Positions 1 through 7,763 of a stretch of 64,000 nucleotides of DNA are shown here, in pieces. Position 1 is the first letter of the stretch, and each line of letters begins with the position of its first letter. Source of the stretch: JAJFUE01 sp039683515 (GTDB lineage Bacteria; Sumerlaeota; Sumerlaeia; MVZB01). A program made the translations under genes and the position numbers. A model generated the notes under the pieces. It was not told the origin of the DNA and ran no database searches. It saw only the letters and a program-made list of their open reading frames with translations. The DNA is taken from assembly GCA_039683515.1 (NCBI GenBank), contig JBDKRG010000010.1, positions 62,001 through 126,000 on the forward strand, in the 5' to 3' direction.

Positions 1-2
1 CC

Positions 3-3000
3 GAGCGCCCCGCCGGAATTCCAGAGAAAGACTGGAGAGGGCCGTACATCGTGCAACACATGACCGATCCTTGGGGAAACCCGATGCGTTATGTTTCGCC
101 CGGATCAAGCGGCGCCTATGATTTGATTTCAGCCGGACCGGACGGCAAGTTCGGCACCGATGATGACATCACAGGCAATGATGCCTCCCTCCAGGAATCG
201 AGCGGCGGCCAGAGCCAAAAGATCGCCCAGCCGTCCGACCCGAAGGGCCATTTTGAATCGGGGGCGTTCGTCGCGATGCCGACGCTCGATGGGCGGCTGC
301 GCATTTCGCCCCGCCGGCAGTGGTCCGACACGAACATCGACGTTCAGGCCGGCGATGAAATCGAAATCAGCGCTGATGGTAAAATCTCCGGCAACAGGCC
401 CGGCGAAGGCTCGCAGTATGGTCCCGACGGGATGACGATGCACGGCGAACGGTGCTTCACGCTGATCGGCCGGGTGACCGGGGCCAAATCGAGCGAATTC
501 ATCGTCGGCTCGAAATATCGGTTCACGGCGGAAGAAAACGGCCGGCTCTACCTCGGCGTCTCCGATTCCGATCACACCGACAACTGGGGCGAATTCCTCG
601 CGACCGTCAAGATCAACGGACGGCCGGTGAGCCTCGCCAGATTGGGCTATCGTGAGCTGGCGGAGCCGACCGGCAACCTTCTTGGGGCGATGACCACGGT
701 CAACGGCGCGGAGATCAAAAAACAAAATGGAGAAGTGATCATTACGGCCGACAAAAAGGCCGATTGCCCGCGAATCCGCACGCGCGAGCTGTTCAAGCCG
801 CCGTTTATGGTTCACTTCAAGGCCAAAACCGACACGACCAACATTCGCGTTTACTGGGGCGGTTTCGGTTGGGGCCAGTTCATCTTCAATTGGGAAGTGC
901 GGCCGAACGAGCTGCGCCTGCATGACCCGGCCAGAATGAACGAGTCGGGAATCGAAGGCCAGGGTTTGGTGACGGCGGATGAATGGCACGACATCGTATG
1001 GGAAGTTCAGCCCGACGCGATGCGCATGACGGTCGACGGCAAGCAGCGATACGAATGCAAGGGCAACTACGGCGACCAGATCGCGCCCATCGGCATCGGC
1101 CCGGCGTTGGGGAGCGTCGTGACGGTTGGAACCGTCGAGATTGCGCCTCTGGGCCTGAAGCCGGAGCCTTCGTTCGAGGCCGACATCAAGTTCGATGAAG
1201 AGATTCCCATCGAACTGCAAACCGGCACGCCGGATCAGCCGCGGATGCTGTGGTGCAAAAACATTCGGTTCAGCGAAACCACCGACGACAAGAAACAGGC
1301 CACGATCAACGCTAAACTGAAGGTCGGTTACCTCTCCGGCCCAAAGACGAAGTGGCAAATCCAGGTCGGGCTGCTGGATTCCTACGGAAAAGTCATCGCC
1401 TCCAACGGGCTCGATCTGGAAAACAGTGGCATGATTCTGGGCCGTCCCGTAGCGCAAGAAAAAACATTCGAGACGGTATTCAATCTTGGTCCATTGAAAG
1501 CCGCGAAATTCCGGGTGTATGTGTATCAAATACGGGATGAAATCGAGACGGCGCAGTTCGCTTCTCCACAGAGCTCGATCGGCGATTTGACGCTCAGCCA
1601 CGTCCCGGATTCCTCGGACGAGAAGCGCAGCCTCGGCGCGTCGGGCCACGGCGTGATTTTCCAGCGCCCCCCGAGAGGCCGATATCTGGAGGCGATCCGG
1701 ATTTACGCCGCGCGCTACGGAGATCCCGAGCCGCCGGCGATGGATTTCCACGCCTACGTGCTGAACGAAAAATACCAGGTCGTGTCCGATCTGCGTTTCC
1801 CATACTCGACCGTCGAGCGCGGCGAGATGAAGTGGGTCACGCTCAAGACGCCCTCGATCGAGGTGCCCGACCATTTCGTGATCGCGCTCGCGTTCAACCC
1901 CGATCAGCGCAAGGGCGTTTACCTGGGCCTGGCGCCGGGCTCGCGCGACAATCCGCATTCCGTCGTCGGCATCCCGAGCAGCGGTTTCGAGCCGATGGAC
2001 AAGCCCGGCGAGTGGATGGTTTGCGCGACGCTGAGCGAGAACCCTTCGGGCGAAAAGGGGATCCAGCGCCTCGCCGACTGGAAGCCGCCGGTCGAGGTCG
2101 ATCCGTTCAAGGGCTTTGCGTCCGCGCATTACGAGGAGGAAATCTCCGACGCCAAGCAAAGCTACGGCGGGCGCGGACCGGCCATCAATTTCAATCTCGG
2201 CGAGTTCGACCTGCTCACGCCGGCCGCCAAGGGCGCTTACGACAACCTGTTCCTCAAGGGATTCCGCCTTTACGCCGGCCGTTACGGCTCGGGATTCGAT
2301 CCCGACGCAACCATGCTCAAGGTCGTGATCCTCGACACGGAAAAGAACGTTCTCTGGCGGGGCGAGTTCCCGTATTCGCGCTTCAGTTACAAGTCGGGCT
2401 GGGTCGATCTCGTGCTGCCGCAGCCGGTCCCGGCCTCGAAGCTGACGGCCAGGGATCGCGTCATGTCGGTCGTCTTCGATCCGGAGGCGCACCAGACCAA
2501 GGGGATTTACTTCCACTACACGAAAGCCCCCAAATCGTCGCATTCGTTCGTGACCAAGCTCGGCGGCGATTGCAAGCGGCTCGAGGATCGCGAGTGGATC
2601 ATCCGCGCCTATTTCCAGAACGGGCCGGACGCGCCGACTTCCGCGCCCGCTGTTTCATCCTCCGGAAACGACGCCGAGTGGGTGAACAAGCTGACTCATA
2701 ACCAGCGCCTCTTCATGCAGTGGACCGACCAGCAGTTCGACCGGTTCCTCGACCGCCGCGATTTTTCGAAATGGCAGCCGGCCGACCGCGACGAACTGCT
2801 CAAGAAATGCCTGAACACGGTCGGCGGCCCACAGACGCGCGAGTATTACGAGGCGATCAACACCCTCGGCGCGATCGGCGACAAAAGCGCCGTCCCGGCG
2901 CTTCTCAAGATCGCCACCGACCGCGTCGGCCCCGACTGCCGCGACAACTGGATGGCCGCCCGCGCCCTCGGCATGATCGGCGACACGTCGGCCGTCCCCG

Positions 3001-3248
3001 ACCTCATTCACCTGTCGTATCACACCAACACGAACGTCCACTTCTGGGCGCAGATCTCGCTCGTGCGGCTCACCGGCCGGAACTTCGGCTATGACTGGCA
3101 GAATTGGGGCAAATGGTGGAATGAGCAAGGCGGCCGGCCGCCGTTCAACCCCGAGAAGATCCGCTGGTGGGACGACCCCAAATTCGAAGAGGCCAGCACA
3201 GCCGAAGCGCTCGCCAAGGCCGATGACGAATTTTTCCGCAAAAGGTGA
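3..3248 (+). CDS. Large secreted protein: pseudopilin GspG-type motif, PA-IL-like lectin domain, LamG/ConA-like domain, C-terminal HEAT repeats (5' partial)
   Basis: The reading frame is open from base 3, so the gene starts upstream of the window; the GTG at 51 is not the true start. The first visible residues (about 3-180) carry the signature of type II secretion major pseudopilins: WRGPY, then DPWGNP, then GPDGKFGTDDDI, which in GspG forms the calcium-binding C-terminal loop. In GspG the protein ends there; here about 1000 residues follow. Residues about 100-200 after the GTG resemble the galactophilic lectin PA-IL fold (AGDEIEISADG, then LYLGVSDSD). A ConA/LamG-like stretch follows, then two similar domains with PFSRF/FPYST-type strands. 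The end has HEAT-like repeats (ALGMIGDTSAVPDL) and a tryptophan-rich tail (WQNWGKWW). Probably an extracellular or cell-surface protein. The pseudopilin motif and HEAT repeats are clear; the lectin assignments are inference. Confidence 0.75.
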   Translation, partial: ERPAGIPEKDWRGPYIVQHMTDPWGNPMRYVSPGSSGAYDLISAGPDGKFGTDDDITGNDASLQESSGGQSQKIAQPSDPKGHFESGAFVAMPTLDGRLRISPRRQWSDTNIDVQAGDEIEISADGKISGNRPGEGSQYGPDGMTMHGERCFTLIGRVTGAKSSEFIVGSKYRFTAEENGRLYLGVSDSDHTDNWGEFLATVKINGRPVSLARLGYRELAEPTGNLLGAMTTVNGAEIKKQNGEVIITADKKADCPRIRTRELFKPPFMVHFKAKTDTTNIRVYWGGFGWGQFIFNWEVRPNELRLHDPARMNESGIEGQGLVTADEWHDIVWEVQPDAMRMTVDGKQRYECKGNYGDQIAPIGIGPALGSVVTVGTVEIAPLGLKPEPSFEADIKFDEEIPIELQTGTPDQPRMLWCKNIRFSETTDDKKQATINAKLKVGYLSGPKTKWQIQVGLLDSYGKVIASNGLDLENSGMILGRPVAQEKTFETVFNLGPLKAAKFRVYVYQIRDEIETAQFASPQSSIGDLTLSHVPDSSDEKRSLGASGHGVIFQRPPRGRYLEAIRIYAARYGDPEPPAMDFHAYVLNEKYQVVSDLRFPYSTVERGEMKWVTLKTPSIEVPDHFVIALAFNPDQRKGVYLGLAPGSRDNPHSVVGIPSSGFEPMDKPGEWMVCATLSENPSGEKGIQRLADWKPPVEVDPFKGFASAHYEEEISDAKQSYGGRGPAINFNLGEFDLLTPAAKGAYDNLFLKGFRLYAGRYGSGFDPDATMLKVVILDTEKNVLWRGEFPYSRFSYKSGWVDLVLPQPVPASKLTARDRVMSVVFDPEAHQTKGIYFHYTKAPKSSHSFVTKLGGDCKRLEDREWIIRAYFQNGPDAPTSAPAVSSSGNDAEWVNKLTHNQRLFMQWTDQQFDRFLDRRDFSKWQPADRDELLKKCLNTVGGPQTREYYEAINTLGAIGDKSAVPALLKIATDRVGPDCRDNWMAARALGMIGDTSAVPDLIHLSYHTNTNVHFWAQISLVRLTGRNFGYDWQNWGKWWNEQGGRPPFNPEKIRWWDDPKFEEASTAEALAKADDEFFRKR

Positions 3249-3254
3249 ACGAGC

Positions 3255-3311
3255 GTGACCAGTCTGACGCCTCTGCAGCAGGAGGGATTGAGGGAGAACC
3301 TGACATGGTAA
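3255..3311 (+). other. Short orphan reading frame at the left edge of the AT-rich island
   Basis: A GTG preceded by AAAGGTGAAC, a plausible ribosome binding site, opens 18 codons (VTSLTPLQQEGLREN...) ending at TAA 3309-3311. Base composition changes from GC-rich to AT-rich in and just after this stretch. It could be the beginning of a gene cut off by the island, or chance. No homology is recognised. Confidence 0.2.
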
Positions 3312-3410
3312 TCATTTCAGCCGGTACTGGGCAAGGTAGTAGAAAAGATAGAAGTTGGATTTGGGGCGCAAGAGGCTTAAATATTGAAATCGTAAGTCAT
3401 AATCTCAAAT

Positions 3411-4583
3411 TTAATATTTCAACTTGAATATTCCGCATTCATTATCACGGTTGGTATATGTGATGCCATTTTTAAATCCAGTTAAATACAACAATCTATT
3501 TTTTGAATCTATTGCATTTGGGGAATACCCATCGCTTTTAAATTCTAGAATAATTTTGTTTTGATCAAAATCGTACAAATAAGTGTATTCGTCGGGATAA
3601 TCCTTGCTCCTAACTTTTATTGCAACAAAAACTCCGGTTTGATCGACGACCAATTTCGACGCGTGACTCGCATTTTTTTTAAAAAAATCAATTTTGTTGA
3701 TTCCAAAAGGTTTTAGCGAAATCCTTTTGGCGATTACTTCGTCACCCGGAGCGTTAGTTAAAACAAATAAATAATCATCATGAATGACGTAATTGCCCAT
3801 GTCATATTTAATTGTGTTAATAGTATTGAATTGTGATTTTTCAATTCCATAAATCCCCAAGCGGTAGGGATCTTCAGTTCGAGCTACGGCGTATATATTA
3901 TTAATATCTTTTGCGCCTATAGCCAAAATATCTTTTTTAAATTGATGCACCAAAAATTTCTGATTAGTGTCGATATTAAATCGATATAAAACGTATTGCA
4001 TGCCCACAAAGCCATTCGCATTAATTCCCGTGTCGTTTCCAGAAGAATGACGATCCACATAGAGAATTTCGTGAGATCCTGGGATCCACTGCGCCATATC
4101 AATTGTGCCAGACTGTAATGGACCCTTAACTGACTGCAATAACACTTCCCTGTCTGTGCCGATTACTATTCGCAAAACGTTCGTCCATCCACTGTTGGTC
4201 AATAGGGCGGAATTGATAGCAGTAAAAGTGCCGTCTTCAGAGAATGATATGCCCGAAGATGAGGGGTATTCTTTGGGTTGAGATATCCATTCTGCTCCTG
4301 GAGGAGTAATAAATACATTTCCTATCTCAAACTGTTTTAAATTTATTTCGTCTAAAGATCCAGCATCCAAATTATGTATTTGCTCGATTCCATCGCTTGT
4401 AAAACTAGAATTGGTTGTTGTTGCATGATCAGTTAAATCACTCGCACTGTCGGACGAATGATTCGACAAAACAGCACTTGATTCATTATTTGTTTTGTAT
4501 GATTTTCCTCTTGATCCGAAGTATAACATGGTTGCGATGAGAACAAGCGCTATAAATGAAATTGCTAAATTCCGAGTGCTCAT
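3411..4583 (-). CDS. Membrane-anchored periplasmic protein of unknown function, last gene of the island operon
   Basis: 390 residues. Residues about 5-25 form one hydrophobic segment (AISFIALVLIATMLYFG), a signal anchor that would place the rest outside the cytoplasm. A Ser/Thr/Asn-rich linker follows (about 30-65). The remainder is made of short strand-like blocks (ILYVDRH, VLYRFNI, YLFVLTN, YTYLYDFD, LLYLTGF) resembling the repeating blades of a beta-propeller, though no catalytic motif is recognised. The start ATG overlaps the stop of the upstream SPASM-like gene by 4 bp (ATGA), so the two are translationally coupled. It probably acts on, or binds, the exported Cys-rich product outside the membrane; that role is inferred from context only. 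Confidence 0.7.
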   Translation of the reverse strand: MSTRNLAISFIALVLIATMLYFGSRGKSYKTNNESSAVLSNHSSDSASDLTDHATTTNSSFTSDGIEQIHNLDAGSLDEINLKQFEIGNVFITPPGAEWISQPKEYPSSSGISFSEDGTFTAINSALLTNSGWTNVLRIVIGTDREVLLQSVKGPLQSGTIDMAQWIPGSHEILYVDRHSSGNDTGINANGFVGMQYVLYRFNIDTNQKFLVHQFKKDILAIGAKDINNIYAVARTEDPYRLGIYGIEKSQFNTINTIKYDMGNYVIHDDYLFVLTNAPGDEVIAKRISLKPFGINKIDFFKKNASHASKLVVDQTGVFVAIKVRSKDYPDEYTYLYDFDQNKIILEFKSDGYSPNAIDSKNRLLYLTGFKNGITYTNRDNECGIFKLKY

Positions 4584-5728
4584 TTTATGGTTTTGTCCTT
4601 TGTTTTAAATACAACTTGTCCGTTCACCAAATTCAGTGTGTATACAAATCCTTCGTAAGCGGCCATTTCTCTGCATTGCATAAACATCCTCCTTATATAC
4701 TTATTGATCATAAATTGATTGAATTCGCAAGTCATTTTTTCCAGAACACAATTTAAATCGTCTCGATTATTTAACGAAGCTTCTATTGCCCACGGTGTGA
4801 CGGCGCCGATGCAAATATGCTTTAGTGCGCAATTTGTGCACTTCAATGAAGAAGAAGAATCAAATATTTTTTTGTTTATATAATATTTACGTTTGATATC
4901 ACGCAAAAACGACACCTTGGCATAAAACATCTCGTTTATATTGTGAGGCTCTATGTTTTTGTCCAAATCTAAATTCTTTAGCTCTCCATATTGTCTGTTT
5001 ATTATATCTATTATTTCGCTTGAAAGAATATTGTGCCAATCTATTAGTTCGCAGGGCTGATAATAGTGAATTGCCTTGTTGTGCGATAAAGCATTGGCAA
5101 TATGAAGAATGTTATCCGGATCGAAGTGTTTGCAAGAAATCGGCGTTGTGTACCCATATATTTTATTTAAATCGATATTGTAAATATATGACGACGCGTG
5201 GTCTAAATCAATATACAAATACAACTCAGGTGTATTAAAAGCGTAATTGTCAAGTTGTAAAAATCGTAAACTGTATGCATCTTTAACTATGGCGTGAAAA
5301 GAAAATGATGGCCTTTGTGTTTTGGAATGAGGCAAAAATGGACGATATTTTGCGACCTCTTTCAACAGCTCATGAAAATAGTCTGGTGTGTCTATATGAA
5401 AATATAAATTCATATGAGAGTCATTGAAAGATTGAAAAATATTTGATATTTCTTCCGGTGCAACACTCTTGAAGAATTCTATATTTACAATCGGATAGTT
5501 GTTTGTGCTATTAAAATCAGAATATACGCGTGCATTGGAAAAAAGTTTATCAATCAACTCGTCGCTAAACGAGGAATATGTATTGGGCATTCCATTTGTA
5601 TCGGCTGTAATGTATGGAACTATTAATATTTGATTGTTGCTCAAACCATATTTTATGATTACGCACCCATCATCGATGAAAAATGCTATATATTTATGGG
5701 ATGAGATGTGTTTCGGAAAATTATTCAT
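4580..5728 (-). CDS. SPASM-like partner protein lacking the radical SAM motif (pseudo-radical-SAM)
   Basis: 382 residues from the ATG at 5726-5728, chosen because AAGGA lies about 9 bases upstream; in-frame upstream codons lack such a site. There is no CX3CX2C cluster. Near the C terminus (about 297-334) sits C-x2-C-x5-C plus two later cysteines, matching the first three ligands of the C-x2-C-x5-C-x3-C pattern in the radical SAM enzyme of the same locus; the fourth ligand position is not cysteine. SPASM domains bind auxiliary iron-sulfur clusters in peptide-modifying enzymes, and RiPP loci (for example the GG-Bacteroidales systems) include pseudo-rSAM partners. It probably works as a substrate scaffold or co-maturase in the cytoplasm. 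The rest of the chain is not recognised. Confidence 0.65.
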   Translation of the reverse strand: MNNFPKHISSHKYIAFFIDDGCVIIKYGLSNNQILIVPYITADTNGMPNTYSSFSDELIDKLFSNARVYSDFNSTNNYPIVNIEFFKSVAPEEISNIFQSFNDSHMNLYFHIDTPDYFHELLKEVAKYRPFLPHSKTQRPSFSFHAIVKDAYSLRFLQLDNYAFNTPELYLYIDLDHASSYIYNIDLNKIYGYTTPISCKHFDPDNILHIANALSHNKAIHYYQPCELIDWHNILSSEIIDIINRQYGELKNLDLDKNIEPHNINEMFYAKVSFLRDIKRKYYINKKIFDSSSSLKCTNCALKHICIGAVTPWAIEASLNNRDDLNCVLEKMTCEFNQFMINKYIRRMFMQCREMAAYEGFVYTLNLVNGQVVFKTKDKTIK

Positions 5729-5750
5729 ATTGTTATTCCTTGTACAAAAT

Positions 5751-5781
5751 ACTTGATGGGTATTATGTGTACCCATCAAGT
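5751..5781 (-). terminator. Hairpin downstream of the Cys-rich precursor gene (attenuator or terminator)
   Basis: A perfect 12-bp inverted repeat (5751-5762 with 5770-5781, ACTTGATGGGTA arm) encloses a 7-base loop. Read on the minus strand it lies just past the precursor stop and is followed by ATTTTGT. Placed between the substrate gene and the SPASM-like gene, it could reduce read-through so that more precursor than enzyme is made, a common arrangement in peptide natural-product operons. The perfect stem is seen; the function is inference. Confidence 0.55.
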
Positions 5782-5831
5782 ATCATTACCGAACAGCAAA
5801 TATTCTAGATGTTGTGTTGCTACGATAAAAT

Positions 5832-6302
5832 TTATGGAGATGTGTTTATAGCGCCACCAAAGCAGCCAAACGTCGAAGTTGCATCACACGTATTCGATCC
5901 AGATGACCAGCATTCATTGGTCACCCCAGCTCCATTGCACGAATTATTGGCGCCACCTGTGCACCTGTTACTGTTCTGGCCTGAACACAAATTTTTGTTT
6001 GCATTACACTGATTTGAGTCGCCTGTTTCGCATTCGTTAGCATTCAATGATGAACATGTATTGCCAAAATTACAGATGTTGTTGCCTTCACAATAATTAG
6101 AGCTACAGGGTCCTGAACACGTATGAGGATTTGGACCGGGGCAGGTTATGCCATGAGCAATATTAGCCCCTCCAACAAAAAAAGATGTTCCTAAAAAGGT
6201 CATGCCCAACGCCTTGAGCGACAATGATAGGAAATCTCTTCTCGCCAATTCTTTTTCGACCGCTGATTTATCAGCACAGTCCTTTTTGCTCTCAGTCTCC
6301 AT
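5832..6302 (-). CDS. Cys/Asn-rich Tat-exported peptide with ten NxC motifs; candidate substrate of the island radical SAM enzyme
   Basis: 156 residues; the start is supported by AAAGGAG 8 bases upstream. Residues 21-22 are a twin arginine in ARRDFLSL, followed by a hydrophobic stretch to about residue 50 (IAHG), matching a Tat signal peptide after a 20-residue leader. The rest is a low-complexity Cys, Asn, Ser, Gly domain with 14 cysteines. Ten consecutive motifs have Asn two residues before Cys: cysteines 71, 77, 83, 91, 99, 106, 114, 122, 131 and 139, mostly 8 residues apart; a final Cys is at 147. Tat exports folded proteins from the cytoplasm, which suits a peptide modified before export. 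The 167 bases upstream (6303-6469) hold no gene and may contain its own promoter. I know no named family with this pattern. Confidence 0.8.
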   Translation of the reverse strand: METESKKDCADKSAVEKELARRDFLSLSLKALGMTFLGTSFFVGGANIAHGITCPGPNPHTCSGPCSSNYCEGNNICNFGNTCSSLNANECETGDSNQCNANKNLCSGQNSNRCTGGANNSCNGAGVTNECWSSGSNTCDATSTFGCFGGAINTSP

Positions 6303-6469
6303 AAACTATACTCCTTTGATTCATAGAAAATAACATCGCTCACTTTTGTGTAAGTTAATACATATAAATAAAAATAACACATTTATTTACGGTGGGTAAA
6401 ACAATGTATGTGACGTAACAATATTTGTGGTATGAGTAGACATTTGAGATGCCTTTCATTTGTGGAGAA

Positions 6470-7618
6470 TTAACACACGGCATGAACGAAACGATTTCCG
6501 ATCTTGTTGAGAATGAACTTTGTGTGGGAATACATGACATTATTGTACCAGCATCGATTCTCGTTTTGTATATATATAGATCCGGTTTCCTCAAGATTGG
6601 CCGCAGGGCATCCACCACCGCAATTCTTAAATAGTGTGCAATTGCTGCACCGGTCATGTTTGGTACGTGCATGGTCCATATCCAGAAAACACTTATGTAA
6701 TGAATGATTGAAATGTTCATTAAAAATATTGCCAAATGACAGACGTTTTCCGTATCCTTGAGAATCGCAAGATCCATCAAAACGGTGACAACCCCAAATG
6801 TCACCAACATAATCTATCATGAGATAGCCTTTGCCTGCGCCGCAGGTACTTTTTCGAATGACATTTGTATTTTCGTTCATTTCTTTTGCGTAATAGGTAA
6901 AGACTGAAATATTTACATAATTAGAACTATTATCCGAATATGATTCAATTACATAATTTCTCAGGTCGCGAGAAATATCCAACCATTTATTTTTGTCTTT
7001 ATGATCCCAAACCGAGATATCGGCCGGTGCGATGACAAAATTGCGAAAACCTATCGTGTCGTGCAAGAAGCGAACACCATCCATTAACTTGTCAGCATAT
7101 CTAGCAGTTATCGTTATTCGCGCATCAGACTGTGGGCGTGTTCTTAACATGGATTTAGCCCAATGCATCATTCCATCAAAATGACTTATTCCATCGATGG
7201 TTGGTCTTTGTTTATTTTGTACTTCTTCGGTGCCATCGATAGACATCAAGACGCCAAAATTCCATTCATCAAATCGTGAACGTATGTGTTCATTCATCAA
7301 CGTGAGATTTGTCGTTAAAGAGAAAGATATGGATTTGCCATGTGTTTCTGAGATTTGTTTGGCCCATGGAACAAGTTGTTCAATAACGTCCCATTCCAGG
7401 AGGGGTTCGCCACCCATGAAATTTATATTAATACTCGTTGATTTCGCGGAAGCTTTTATTAACCATGAAACAGCTTCTTTTGCAACACTGATGCTCATTC
7501 TATGTGGTTTTTTCTCGCCTTTAAAACAATAGACACATCTCATGTTGCAATCATCGGTTAAATCAAGATCCAGGTTTACAATAGAATTGAGGATGGGTAA
7601 TGAACAAAGATTATACAT
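6470..7618 (-). CDS. Radical SAM/SPASM peptide-modifying enzyme
   Basis: 382 residues, start supported by AGAGGAG six bases upstream. Residues 24-31 contain the radical SAM cluster motif (DDCNMRCVYC, C-x3-C-x2-C) and residues 69-72 the GGEP motif that binds S-adenosylmethionine. The C-terminal part is a SPASM domain with cysteines at about 259, 277, 310, 324, 327, 333, 337 and 356, including CSNCTLFKNCGGGC, expected to hold two auxiliary 4Fe-4S clusters. Length and layout match anaerobic sulfatase maturases and sactipeptide/ranthipeptide maturases. No sulfatase is nearby; the next gene downstream is the NxC-repeat protein, the obvious substrate. Its reaction is probably radical cross-linking or oxidation at Cys or Asn of the repeats; the chemistry cannot be read from sequence. 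Confidence 0.88.
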   Translation of the reverse strand: MYNLCSLPILNSIVNLDLDLTDDCNMRCVYCFKGEKKPHRMSISVAKEAVSWLIKASAKSTSININFMGGEPLLEWDVIEQLVPWAKQISETHGKSISFSLTTNLTLMNEHIRSRFDEWNFGVLMSIDGTEEVQNKQRPTIDGISHFDGMMHWAKSMLRTRPQSDARITITARYADKLMDGVRFLHDTIGFRNFVIAPADISVWDHKDKNKWLDISRDLRNYVIESYSDNSSNYVNISVFTYYAKEMNENTNVIRKSTCGAGKGYLMIDYVGDIWGCHRFDGSCDSQGYGKRLSFGNIFNEHFNHSLHKCFLDMDHARTKHDRCSNCTLFKNCGGGCPAANLEETGSIYIQNENRCWYNNVMYSHTKFILNKIGNRFVHAVC

Positions 7619-7763
7619 GCTTACTCCTCTAAAAATGAATGAAAAACCGCATTGTTGATGCTAAACGAAACATGAGCTTATCAAAATCTGATGCTCGATA
7701 ATCGGATTAGGAGACCAAATAAACATTAATACCAACTTGACTCAAATCACCCCTTATAAGGGC

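Noticed and set aside
129..2543. 804-residue minus-strand ORF opposite the pseudopilin/lectin gene
   Set aside because: Typical GC-rich antisense shadow: Arg/Leu/Asp-rich, no motif, while the plus-strand frame has recognisable domains.
3245..3427. 60-residue ORF spanning the left island junction
   Set aside because: It crosses the composition break, overlaps the preceding stop and has no family match or ribosome site.
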